From positions 1 to 25,940 of the forward strand of contig CABUTS010000038.1 of assembly GCA_902494515.1 (NCBI GenBank): a DNA stretch of 25,940 nt, given 5' to 3'. Below, one piece after another: positions 19,738 to 25,940 of this stretch (position 1 is its first letter; every line of letters begins with the position of its first letter). This DNA comes from an uncultured Muribaculaceae bacterium. GTDB taxonomy: Bacteria > Bacteroidota > Bacteroidia > Bacteroidales > Muribaculaceae. The notes below the pieces were generated by a model. It ran no database searches, was not told where the DNA came from, and saw only the letters and a list, made by a program, of their open reading frames with translations. The translations under genes were made by a program, and so were the position numbers.

Positions 19738-22089
19738 ATGCGATTTTCGAGGATGATTCGGCCGGTGTTAGCCGGATTCAGTATATTTTGCACAATGGCT
19801 GCAACCGTCAGGGCTGCAGACACACCCAGAGAGTATCCTACCGGGCAGTCGGTGGGGCTGGTGCTATCGGGCGGCGGCGCCAAGGGTATCGCGCATATCG
19901 GTGTGATTCAGGCACTTGAGGAAAACAATATCCCGATTGATTACGTCGCCGGAACCTCGATGGGCGCCATCGTCGGCGGTCTGTATGCCGCGGGTTATAC
20001 CCCCGCCGAGATGATCGAAATGATTCTCTCCCCGGGGTTCGCCGACTGGTCGACGGGCACCGTAAATCCCAATCTCACCTATTATTTCATGAAGCGCGAG
20101 AAGTCGCCGGCGTTCGCCAATATCAGTGTGAATCTTTCGCGCAAGGACTCCCTCGACATGGCCGCGCAGCTGCTGCCGCAGAGCCTGATTTCGCCGCTCC
20201 CGATGAACTTCGCCTATATGGACCTGTTCGCGGCCTACACGGCGCAGTGCGGCGGCAATTTCGACAACCTTTTCGTGCCGTTCCGTTGCGTTACATCCGA
20301 CGTTGTGGCCAAGCACAAGATTGTCTGTCGGTCGGGCCACCTGAGTGACGCTATCCGTGCGTCGATGACCTTCCCGCCTGTGTTCCAGCCGATTAAGATC
20401 GACGGAGTATACTGCTACGACGGCGGTATTTACGATAATTTCCCGGTGGATGTGATGCGCGAGGACTTCGCGCCGGACTTCATCTTAGGCATCGACGTAC
20501 ATTCCGAGGAGGAGCCGACCTCCAACGGCATCATCACGCAGCTCGAGAACATGATTATCCAGAACAACGACTACGACGTGCCGGCCGACGAGGGTATGCG
20601 CATCCATGTCGACGTCAGTCAGTTCTCCCTCCTGGATTTCGCCAAAGCAAAGGAAATCAGCGAGATAGGCTATCACCGCGCATTGGAGATGATGGACTCG
20701 CTGAAGAGCCGTGTTACGGCCCGCATCCCGGCAGAGACCCGCAACCTGCGCCGTGCGGTGTTCAAGTCCAAGACACCATACGTAAGGTTCGATTCGGTGG
20801 ACGTCACCGGCGGCACGCCGCAGCAAAACGAATATCTGGCCCGGCTGTTCAAGCCGGCGAAGCTCGACACGTTCGGCATCGAGCGGGCGCGGATGGCATA
20901 TTACAGCGCCATATCGCCGGGGCGTCTGCGCGACCTGTTCCCGCAGGCCGACTACGACCCGCAGTCGGGGCTCTTCACCCTCAGTCTGGAGGCTACGCCG
21001 AAGAGCAATTTCTCGCTCGGCGCCGGCGGATATCTCTCATCCTCAATTAATTCCACGATTTTCGTGTCGGCCGACTACTCCGGTATGTCGTTCCGCTCGA
21101 CGGACCTGAGTCTCCGCGGCTGGATCGGACAGAACTACATGGCGGCGCAGTTCCGCGGCCGTCTGTATATGCCGACCACGCTCCCCTCGGCGTTCGAACT
21201 CGAGGGTACATATTACCGCCAGAAGTTCTACGAGAGCGACAAACTCTTCTACGAGGATAACTCCCCGGCGTTCATCACCACTTACGAGGGCTTCGGCCGC
21301 CTGAACTACGCCTGGGCGGTGACCCGTGCGGGGAAGGCCTCGGTGGGAGTCGGCGGCGGTCAGAGCCGCAACAATTTCTATTCGTCGGTCTACGGGGATT
21401 TCAGTGCCTCGGGCCGCGAATGCACATATATGACTCTCGGGCAGGCTATCGGGCGACTGGAATTCGACAATCTCGACAATCCCAACTTCCCCTCGGCGGG
21501 ATATGATATGCACCTGACGGTCATGGGGGTTATCGGAAAATACCGTTTCCGCCGCAACGCTCCCGACGGCGCGAGGGCGCAGAGCAGCAAACATCAGCGG
21601 TGGATGCAGGCGGAGTTTTACGGCCAGAAATATTTCCAGGCGTCGAAGACTTTCTCGCTGGGGATGACGTGGAATGTGCTGGTGAGCACGCGTAAGTTGC
21701 TGAATACCTATTATGCTTCGGTGGTGAACGCTCCTGGATTTGCGCCGACCCCGGCCACACAGGGGGTGTTCAACCAGCGTTTTCACGCGAATTCGTTTGC
21801 AGTGGTCGGACTGACGCCGATCTGGATGCCTATGCAGAGGGCGCAGGTTCGCTTGTCGGCAAATATGTTCATGCCGTTCCGGCGGATTGAGATGGCCGAG
21901 GACGGCATCGGCGCGCGGCATGGCCGCTGGTTCCGGAATCCGGAATTTGTCGGTGAGCTTGACCTGGTTTACAACCTGCCGTTTGCCTCGATCTGCGGAT
22001 ATGTGAATTATCTGAGCTATCCCCGTCATAACTGGAATCTTGGCCTCAGTTTCGGTCTCTTCTTCCATGCCGGCCAGTTCCTGCGATAG
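19738..22089 (+). CDS. Patatin-like phospholipase with C-terminal outer-membrane barrel
   Basis: 783 residues. A signal peptide ends near residue 27 (VRAAD). The patatin domain follows: oxyanion loop GGGAKG (residues 45-50), nucleophile S74 in GTSMG, and the catalytic Asp D228 in YDGGIYDNFPVD. After about residue 340 there is a POTRA-like segment (YVRFDSVDVTGG) and then, from about 415 to the end, a beta-rich region of the BamA/surface-antigen type ending GLFFHAGQFLR. This layout is that of PlpD-like, type Vd-related proteins, in which a lipase is carried by its own barrel; here the protein may stay attached. Predicted activity is phospholipase A on membrane lipids; host or self targets are unknown. 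It is divergent from the DUF805 gene. Confidence 0.93.
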   Translation: MRFSRMIRPVLAGFSIFCTMAATVRAADTPREYPTGQSVGLVLSGGGAKGIAHIGVIQALEENNIPIDYVAGTSMGAIVGGLYAAGYTPAEMIEMILSPGFADWSTGTVNPNLTYYFMKREKSPAFANISVNLSRKDSLDMAAQLLPQSLISPLPMNFAYMDLFAAYTAQCGGNFDNLFVPFRCVTSDVVAKHKIVCRSGHLSDAIRASMTFPPVFQPIKIDGVYCYDGGIYDNFPVDVMREDFAPDFILGIDVHSEEEPTSNGIITQLENMIIQNNDYDVPADEGMRIHVDVSQFSLLDFAKAKEISEIGYHRALEMMDSLKSRVTARIPAETRNLRRAVFKSKTPYVRFDSVDVTGGTPQQNEYLARLFKPAKLDTFGIERARMAYYSAISPGRLRDLFPQADYDPQSGLFTLSLEATPKSNFSLGAGGYLSSSINSTIFVSADYSGMSFRSTDLSLRGWIGQNYMAAQFRGRLYMPTTLPSAFELEGTYYRQKFYESDKLFYEDNSPAFITTYEGFGRLNYAWAVTRAGKASVGVGGGQSRNNFYSSVYGDFSASGRECTYMTLGQAIGRLEFDNLDNPNFPSAGYDMHLTVMGVIGKYRFRRNAPDGARAQSSKHQRWMQAEFYGQKYFQASKTFSLGMTWNVLVSTRKLLNTYYASVVNAPGFAPTPATQGVFNQRFHANSFAVVGLTPIWMPMQRAQVRLSANMFMPFRRIEMAEDGIGARHGRWFRNPEFVGELDLVYNLPFASICGYVNYLSYPRHNWNLGLSFGLFFHAGQFLR

Positions 22090-22138
22090 AATCCGCCGAA
22101 AGTCACATCGCTATGGCTGAATAAAGTTTCGGTGATTC
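22089..22138. other. Long-loop inverted repeat after the patatin gene
   Basis: GAATC-CG-CCGAAA (22089-22101) is complementary to TTTCGG-T-GATTC (22127-22138) with a 25-nt loop. There is no clear T-run, so it may be a weak terminator or only 3'-end structure. Confidence 0.35.
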
Positions 22139-22162
22139 ATAAAAATGATAAAATAAAAATAT

Positions 22163-22184
22163 TGTGTACACTTTTGTGTACACA
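22163..22184. promoter_or_regulatory. YefM-YoeB operator: two GTGTACAC palindromes
   Basis: GTGTACAC occurs at 22164-22171 and 22176-22183, each a perfect palindrome, and the two with flanks make a larger perfect inverted repeat, TGTGTACAC-tttt-GTGTACACA. The TGTACA cores are 12 bp apart centre to centre. This equals the geometry I recall for the E. coli yefM-yoeB operator. The site lies 2 bp upstream of the -33 element, suited to autorepression by the antitoxin and its complex. Confidence 0.88.
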
Positions 22185-22186
22185 GA

Positions 22187-22218
22187 TTTGTTATTGTGGT
22201 GGAAAACCATTACCTTTG
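22187..22218 (+). promoter_or_regulatory. Toxin-antitoxin promoter
   Basis: TTTG (22187-22190) and TACCTTTG (22211-22218) with exactly 20 bp between them match the Bacteroidetes -33/-7 consensus. The predicted leader to ATG 22240 is about 15 nt. Confidence 0.87.
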
Positions 22219-22239
22219 TACCGAATCAACAAAAAAGAT

Positions 22240-22491
22240 ATGGAAGCACTATCAGTAAGGGATTACCGCAACAATCTCGCGGCGTCGTTCGACAGAGCCG
22301 CCAAGGGCGAACGCGTTATTATTCGCAGAAAGAACCAGATCTACGCTCTGATCAGAGTGGGTAATGAGGACCTGACCATAACTCCGGCATTGCAGAAGCG
22401 CATTGATGAGGCGGAGATGGCTTGTCGTGAGGGGCGCTGTGTATCCTGCAGCACCGAAGAAGAACTTGATGCATTTTTCAATTCCTTGTGA
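22240..22491 (+). CDS. yefM: Antitoxin, Phd/YefM family
   Basis: 83 residues. The N-terminal part MEALSVRDYRNNLAASFDRA and the following ERVIIRRKNQIYALI strand are typical of Phd/YefM DNA-binding domains. The acidic C-terminal part (TEEELDAFFNSL) would wrap the toxin. It neutralises YoeB and represses the operon by binding the palindromes at 22163-22184. ATG 22240 is chosen because it lies just downstream of the promoter; the frame is open further upstream but that would cross the operator. The stop TGA overlaps the toxin ATG by one base (TGATG), ensuring coupled translation. The module is visibly AT-richer than its surroundings, which suggests acquisition by transfer. Confidence 0.93.
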   Translation: MEALSVRDYRNNLAASFDRAAKGERVIIRRKNQIYALIRVGNEDLTITPALQKRIDEAEMACREGRCVSCSTEEELDAFFNSL

Positions 22492-22763
22492 TGTATACAA
22501 TTAAATTTGACGACCACGTTGTCAAGGTCATGGGGAAATGGAAAAAGTCCAATCCGAATCTTTTTAAGAAATTAGAAAAGATAGTCAAAGCTATAGCAGA
22601 AGATCCCCGACACGGCATAGGCCATCCGGAACCAATGATCGGAGGTGGCGATATCACTTACTCCAGGCATATATCAGCACATGACAGAATCATTTACAAT
22701 ATACATGACGAAGAGGTGTATGTTGTGGTCGTGGAGCTGGAAGGGCATTACAATGACAAATAG
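22491..22763 (+). CDS. yoeB: Toxin, YoeB/Txe mRNA interferase
   Basis: 90 residues, close to the 84 of E. coli YoeB. Family marks are HGIGHPEPM with E47, YSRHISAHDRIIY with R59, and the C-terminal GHYNDK with H86 and Y87. These align with the E. coli catalytic residues E46, R65, H83 and Y84, so the toxin is probably active. YoeB binds the ribosome and cleaves mRNA at the A site when the antitoxin is degraded. ATG 22491 overlaps the antitoxin stop; the GTG one codon earlier is less likely. It converges with the lipoprotein gene, and I see no strong terminator in the 39-bp gap, only a small CCGC/GCGG hairpin at 22785-22796. Confidence 0.94.
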   Translation: MYTIKFDDHVVKVMGKWKKSNPNLFKKLEKIVKAIAEDPRHGIGHPEPMIGGGDITYSRHISAHDRIIYNIHDEEVYVVVVELEGHYNDK

Positions 22764-22802
22764 GGGTTGGCCGTAGGTCTCTCTCCGCTGTTGCGGCGGG
22801 GA

Positions 22803-24251
22803 TTATTCGGATTCGGCGGGGCGGGGAAGCTGGTAGGCGCCGATGGTCGGGGTCGGGAGACGCTGGGCGCCGAGGCGGTCGGTTTCGGCACCGGGGAGGA
22901 GGAGCTCGGCTGAGCCGGCGTTGAGCGAGGGGGATTCGGCGCCGACGGTGTAGTCGAAGATGTAGTTGTTGCGGTCGACGTTGAAGAGGGGATCCTGGGC
23001 CCATACGCAGTGGATGAAGTTGTCGTCGTCGGTGCCCTGGGCTTTCAGCAGGCAGTAGCGTAGGGTGACGTCGAGGCCGGTGAGGTCGCCGTGCGAGATG
23101 TCGGCGTTGTGGCCGTAGATGATGGTGTTGGTGATGTCGGCCTTGAGCCAGGGGAGCTCGGCGTCGTCGGGGTTATTGGCTTCGGTGTTCTTCGGGTCGA
23201 CGTGCAGGAGCTGTATGGCGGGGCCTCCGATTGCCGAGAAGAGATAGTAATTGGCTAATGTACACTGGTTTATGAGGTGTTCGGAACCTTCGAGCAGGAG
23301 CTGCCCTGAGGCGGCTTCCGAGAATTCGCAGCCGATGGCCACGAGCGCCGAGTGGCGCGCCTCGACGAGGTAGCCCTTGGAATTGCGGACCACGGAATTG
23401 TAGATCCTTAGGGCTGGAGCATCCTGCGTGCCCCCGATGCGGTCGAGAATCAGGCCCCATTCGGGGTTGCGGATGGAGGCGTAGGAGATGGTGTTGTTGC
23501 GGGAGGTGGAGGCGAAATATATGCCGCCCCACTGGCCTGACATCACCTCGTAGGGAATCTGGGCGGCGACGTAGCCGGTGCGGTGGCCGGTGATTTCTAC
23601 GGGTTTCTCCTGAGTGCCGGCGATGTTGAGCGTGCCGCGGACGATGATTTCCGAGGCGTTGTGCATCAGGAGCTTAGTCCCGGCGGGGATGGTCAGGGTA
23701 GCCCCCTCCTCCACGACGATTGAGTCCCGGACGAGGTAGGGGATGGCGGCGTCGAGGGTGGTGTTGACCGCAAAACGGGTATCGCCGCTCAGGCGCATGA
23801 CATCCTGACCCTGCGCCTTGACGGGAAGGGAGGAGGTGACGCCGTTGACGCGGAAATTCAGGTGGGTGAGGACTTCGACGGGGAGCGCCGAGCCGTTTTC
23901 GGGGAGGGTGACCTCCACGAATACGAAGATGGAGTCGTTGGGACGCACCTCGACGTTTGAGAAGCGGCTGCCCGACATGCCGTCGACGTTGATGCGGAAG
24001 GCGTCGGAGGGGTCCTCGCTGAACTCGATGTCGCTGATATTCATTATCTTGTCGTGGCGGTTATAAACCACGAAGCGATGTGTCGGCGAGGGGGCCTGGG
24101 TGAAGAGCTGCCCCATGCGTAGGGTGTCGGTGGAGAACTCCGGCTGGTCGGCCGGGGAGGTGGAAACCCCGTCTTCGATGCAGGAGGTCAGTCCCGCCGA
24201 GGCGACCACTGCGGCCAGGAGGAGAGCGAAAAATATCTGGAGATGTTTCAT
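22803..24251 (-). CDS. Lipoprotein with predicted right-handed beta-helix
   Basis: 482 residues from ATG 24251; an in-frame ATG at 24263 would add MISP. The signal peptide MKHLQIFFALLLAAVVASAG ends in lipobox LTSC with Cys 24. The mature part first has a beta-sandwich-like region (about 30-150). A repeated series of short strands follows, with phrases such as GATLTIPAGTKLLMHNASEIIVRGTLNIAGT and IRNPEWGLILDRIGG, typical of parallel beta-helix (pectate-lyase-like) folds. It ends in TIGAYQLP, a common end motif of such Bacteroidetes proteins. It is probably on the cell surface and may bind or modify polysaccharide; no catalytic residues are evident. A small hairpin lies just before the start. 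Confidence 0.85.
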   Translation of the reverse strand: MKHLQIFFALLLAAVVASAGLTSCIEDGVSTSPADQPEFSTDTLRMGQLFTQAPSPTHRFVVYNRHDKIMNISDIEFSEDPSDAFRINVDGMSGSRFSNVEVRPNDSIFVFVEVTLPENGSALPVEVLTHLNFRVNGVTSSLPVKAQGQDVMRLSGDTRFAVNTTLDAAIPYLVRDSIVVEEGATLTIPAGTKLLMHNASEIIVRGTLNIAGTQEKPVEITGHRTGYVAAQIPYEVMSGQWGGIYFASTSRNNTISYASIRNPEWGLILDRIGGTQDAPALRIYNSVVRNSKGYLVEARHSALVAIGCEFSEAASGQLLLEGSEHLINQCTLANYYLFSAIGGPAIQLLHVDPKNTEANNPDDAELPWLKADITNTIIYGHNADISHGDLTGLDVTLRYCLLKAQGTDDDNFIHCVWAQDPLFNVDRNNYIFDYTVGAESPSLNAGSAELLLPGAETDRLGAQRLPTPTIGAYQLPRPAESE

Positions 24252-24264
24252 CGGAGAAATCATT

Positions 24265-24282
24265 GTTAATCTTATTATTAAC
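24265..24282 (-). other. Small hairpin before the lipoprotein start
   Basis: GTTAAT (24265-24270) pairs with ATTAAC (24277-24282) around CTTATT, directly upstream of the start codons on the minus strand. It could hinder translation initiation. Confidence 0.35.
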
Positions 24283-24327
24283 GCTCCGATTCCCCGAATA
24301 TTGCATAATATAAGTTAATACAAAAAA

Positions 24328-24374
24328 CGGGACCGCCCGGAACCGGATGAAACAAAAAAACGGGACCGCCCGGA
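24328..24374. repeat. Duplicated terminator half, 33-bp period
   Basis: CGGGACCGCCCGGA, each time preceded by an A-run, occurs at 24328-24341 and 24361-24374. The second copy is the outer arm of the gapA terminator; the first can still form a small CGGG/CCCG hairpin followed by T's on the minus strand, giving a backup terminator. Confidence 0.9.
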
Positions 24375-24386
24375 TGGGCGGCCCCG
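24361..24386 (-). terminator. gapA intrinsic terminator
   Basis: CGGGaCCGCCC (24361-24371) pairs with GGGCGGcCCCG (24376-24386), one A-C mismatch, loop GGAT. On the minus strand seven T's follow (complement of 24354-24360). Confidence 0.92.
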
Positions 24387-24400
24387 CTTAGGGGTTTAGA

Positions 24401-24436
24401 CTGAACCCGGGCCTGAAAATCAGGTTAGGGGTTCAG
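24401..24436. other. Two-level hairpin between gapA and its terminator
   Basis: CTGAACCC (24401-24408) pairs with GGGTTCAG (24429-24436), enclosing a second hairpin CCTGA-aaa-TCAGG (24412-24424). It lies in the gapA 3' UTR, 18 bp after the stop, and may stabilise this probably abundant mRNA. Confidence 0.6.
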
Positions 24437-24453
24437 CGGAAGTGTGGGGCTGA

Positions 24454-25461
24454 TTAGCCGTTAACTTTCTTCATGTGGGCGATGAGGTCGAGAACCTTGT
24501 TGGAGTAGCCGATCTCATTGTCATACCAGCTGACAACCTTAACGAAGGTGGGGGTCAGGTATACACCGGCGTTGGCGTCGAAGATGGAGGTGCGGGTATC
24601 GCCGAGGAAGTCGGAGGATACAACGGAGTCTTCGGTGTAGCCGAGTACGCCCTTGAGTTCGCCTTCGGCAGCTTCCTTCATGGCAGCGCAGATTTCTTCC
24701 TTGGTGGCAGCCTTCTTCAGGTTGACGGTGAGGTCAACTACGGAAACGTCGAGGGTGGGGACACGCATGGAGATACCGGTGAGTTTGCCGTTGAGTTCGG
24801 GGATCACCTTACCTACAGCCTTGGCAGCGCCGGTGGAGGAGGGGATGATGTTGCCGGAAGCAGCGCGGCCGCCGCGCCAGTCCTTCATGGAGGGACCGTC
24901 AACGGTCTTCTGGGTAGCGGTGGTGGAGTGAACGGTGGTCATAAGACCGGTCTCGATGCCGAACTTGTCGTTGAGGACCTTGGCGATGGGGGCGAGGCAG
25001 TTGGTGGTGCAGGAAGCGTTGGAAACGAACTGCTGGCCAGCGTAGGTGTTTTCGTTAACACCGCATACGAACATGGGGGTGTCGTCCTTGGAAGGAGCGG
25101 ACATAACGACGTATTTAGCGCCGGCTTCGATGTGGCCCTGAGCCTTTTCCTTGGTGAGGAAGAGACCGGTGGACTCAACTACGTATTCGGCACCCTTTTC
25201 GCCCCAAGCGATTTCTTTGGGGTCGCGGCAAGCGGAAACCTTGATTTCCTTGCCGTTTACGATGAGGAGGGATTTCTCGAGGTCGTAGTCAACGGTGCCG
25301 TCGAACTTGCCGTGCATGGTGTCATACTTGAGCATGTAAGCCATGTAGTCAACGGGAAGAAGGTCGTTGATAGCAACAACTTCGATGTCGTCGCGCTTGG
25401 TGGAAGCACGGAAGACGAAACGGCCGATACGGCCGAAGCCGTTAATACCTATTTTAGTCAT
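24454..25461 (-). CDS. gapA: Glyceraldehyde-3-phosphate dehydrogenase, type I
   Basis: 335 residues, normal length. It oxidises glyceraldehyde 3-phosphate to 1,3-bisphosphoglycerate in glycolysis. The NAD fold starts INGFGRIGR, and D33 after N32 (AINDL) suits NAD over NADP. The nucleophile is C151 in SNASCTTNCLAP with H178 in TTVHSTTATQ. WYDNEIGYSNKVLDL closes the protein. The wobble positions are less C/G-biased and codon use seems more restricted than in neighbours, as expected for a highly expressed gene; I have not calculated this. It has its own promoter, a leader of about 145 nt and its own terminator, so it is monocistronic. Confidence 0.97.
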   Translation of the reverse strand: MTKIGINGFGRIGRFVFRASTKRDDIEVVAINDLLPVDYMAYMLKYDTMHGKFDGTVDYDLEKSLLIVNGKEIKVSACRDPKEIAWGEKGAEYVVESTGLFLTKEKAQGHIEAGAKYVVMSAPSKDDTPMFVCGVNENTYAGQQFVSNASCTTNCLAPIAKVLNDKFGIETGLMTTVHSTTATQKTVDGPSMKDWRGGRAASGNIIPSSTGAAKAVGKVIPELNGKLTGISMRVPTLDVSVVDLTVNLKKAATKEEICAAMKEAAEGELKGVLGYTEDSVVSSDFLGDTRTSIFDANAGVYLTPTFVKVVSWYDNEIGYSNKVLDLIAHMKKVNG

Positions 25462-25610
25462 AGTTTGGTTGATGTTAAAAGATAACTATTTGGTAAATTG
25501 ATATTTGTTAGGTGTGTCGGAGCGCCGGGCGGGGCTGTCGGGGCTTGCTGCCGGGGGCGCCGGAGAGGGGTTGCGGAGGGAGTATCGGAGAGGGTACTTC
25601 TACCGCGCTG
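25462..25610 (-). other. gapA leader region
   Basis: About 145 bp between the start codon and the -7 box. It is AT-rich next to the ATG and strongly C/T-rich on the transcribed strand further up (25515-25595). I see no riboswitch-like fold or open reading frame. Confidence 0.5.
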
Positions 25611-25618
25611 CAAAGTTA
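25611..25618 (-). promoter_or_regulatory. -7 element for gapA
   Basis: On the minus strand TAACTTTG fits the TAnnTTTG consensus. The -33 element is weak (TTGC at slightly short spacing). Confidence 0.65.
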
Positions 25619-25730
25619 GCAAAATTTTCGCTAAAGCAATAGAAAAAATGTCGAAAAATGCGCTCTTTAAAGAAAATTAAAGAAAAATTTCCTTATTTAG
25701 CGGGCGGCGGGGCCGGCTCATGGGCCTTGT

Positions 25731-25765
25731 AGGTTATTTGCGGGGCGCCTGAAGGTTATTTGCGG
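25731..25765. repeat. 22-bp-period duplication spanning the stop of the last gene
   Basis: AGGTTATTTGCGG occurs at 25753-25765, where it contains the TAA stop (complement of 25756-25758) and final Arg-Lys codons, and again at 25731-25743, just downstream of the stop. Confidence 0.9.
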
Positions 25766-25940
25766 CGGTATGTTGCGAAGCGGTAGCGGAGATTTGTGGA
25801 TACATCCGCTACAAAGTCGTCGCCGGTGGAGGGGGAGGCCAGGGCAGCGTTCGGATCTGCGGTGGCTTCCTGGCCTGCGGTGGCTTCGAGCCGGAAATCG
25901 GCGGGGATGGCGGGGAAATGGGCGTCGGCGTCGGGGGTGA
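25756..25940 (-). CDS. C-terminal end of a probable dihydrofolate reductase (partial)
   Basis: The frame enters from the right edge with no start codon: 61 codons and a TAA. The visible protein begins TPDADAHFPAIPADFRLEA and ends NLRYRFATYRRK. An acidic (E/D)ADxxFP segment, then the last beta strand ending in F-x-TYxRK, is the pattern of the DHFR C-terminus. DHFR reduces dihydrofolate to tetrahydrofolate. Between these parts is an unusually long Ala/Pro/Asp-rich insert containing an in-frame 18-bp duplication (EATAGQ/EATADP). With only the end visible, the call is probable, not certain. Confidence 0.6.
   Translation of the reverse strand, partial: TPDADAHFPAIPADFRLEATAGQEATADPNAALASPSTGDDFVADVSTNLRYRFATYRRK

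Noticed and set aside
22803..24251. Secreted polysaccharide lyase call for the beta-helix lipoprotein
   Set aside because: The fold is plausible but no conserved catalytic residues or carbohydrate-gene neighbours support an enzyme assignment.
24475..25485. Plus-strand frame of 336 codons opposite gapA
   Set aside because: Shadow of gapA, whose active site and length are unmistakable.
1..25940. tRNA, rRNA, insertion sequence or prophage genes
   Set aside because: Intergenic gaps were read for tRNA-like folds, terminal inverted repeats with transposase frames and integrases; none was seen.

Overview
The window looks like a GC-rich chromosomal segment from a member of the Bacteroidales, probably a gut anaerobe and possibly Muribaculaceae; the family-level call is inference. 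The evidence is the Bacteroidetes promoter grammar (-33 TTTG, about 20 bp, then TAnnTTTG) found upstream of several genes, and lineage-typical families: a DUF4270 lipoprotein, a short glycogen-synthase-like protein, a FeoB-associated Cys-rich mini-protein, a Bacteroidetes-style TopB and an anaerobe-type BioB. I saw no rRNA, tRNA, IS element, prophage or CRISPR array.

Layout. (1) 1-765: a 59-bp duplication, then a small membrane protein that probably belongs to an operon entering from the left. (2) 837-6586: a plus-strand run that is probably one operon: THUMP rRNA methyltransferase, purD, an unrecognised multi-pass membrane protein, pdxB and a cytidylate-kinase-like protein. It ends at a bidirectional terminator. 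(3) 6797-9026, minus: the glycogen-synthase-like gene followed, with an 8-nt overlap, by a DUF4270 lipoprotein. (4) 9107-16335, plus: dsbD overlapping mazG, a small secreted protein whose start codon abuts an 8-bp repeat array, topB, and a FadL-family outer-membrane protein with a promoter placed for near-leaderless transcription. (5) 16419-18583, minus: a 51-residue FeoB-associated protein, bioB and an NlpC/P60 hydrolase. (6) 18990-22089: a Q/Y-rich DUF805 membrane protein divergent from a patatin/beta-barrel protein. (7) 22163-22763: a visibly AT-richer YefM-YoeB toxin-antitoxin module with a textbook two-palindrome operator. (8) 22803-25940, minus: a beta-helix-like lipoprotein, gapA, and the 3' end of a probable dihydrofolate reductase.

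Most genes are housekeeping: purine, PLP, biotin and nucleotide pool metabolism, glycolysis, DNA topology and envelope redox. The most unusual property lies between genes. At least twelve short tandem arrays with unrelated units (8 to 59 bp) occupy most intergenic gaps. Three of them duplicate the stop codon region of the adjacent gene. A seven-copy, 21-bp-period array of 15-bp dyads (16419-16559) is the most structured. I did not find a clearly new defence or biosynthetic system; the repeat behaviour is the best candidate for something undescribed.
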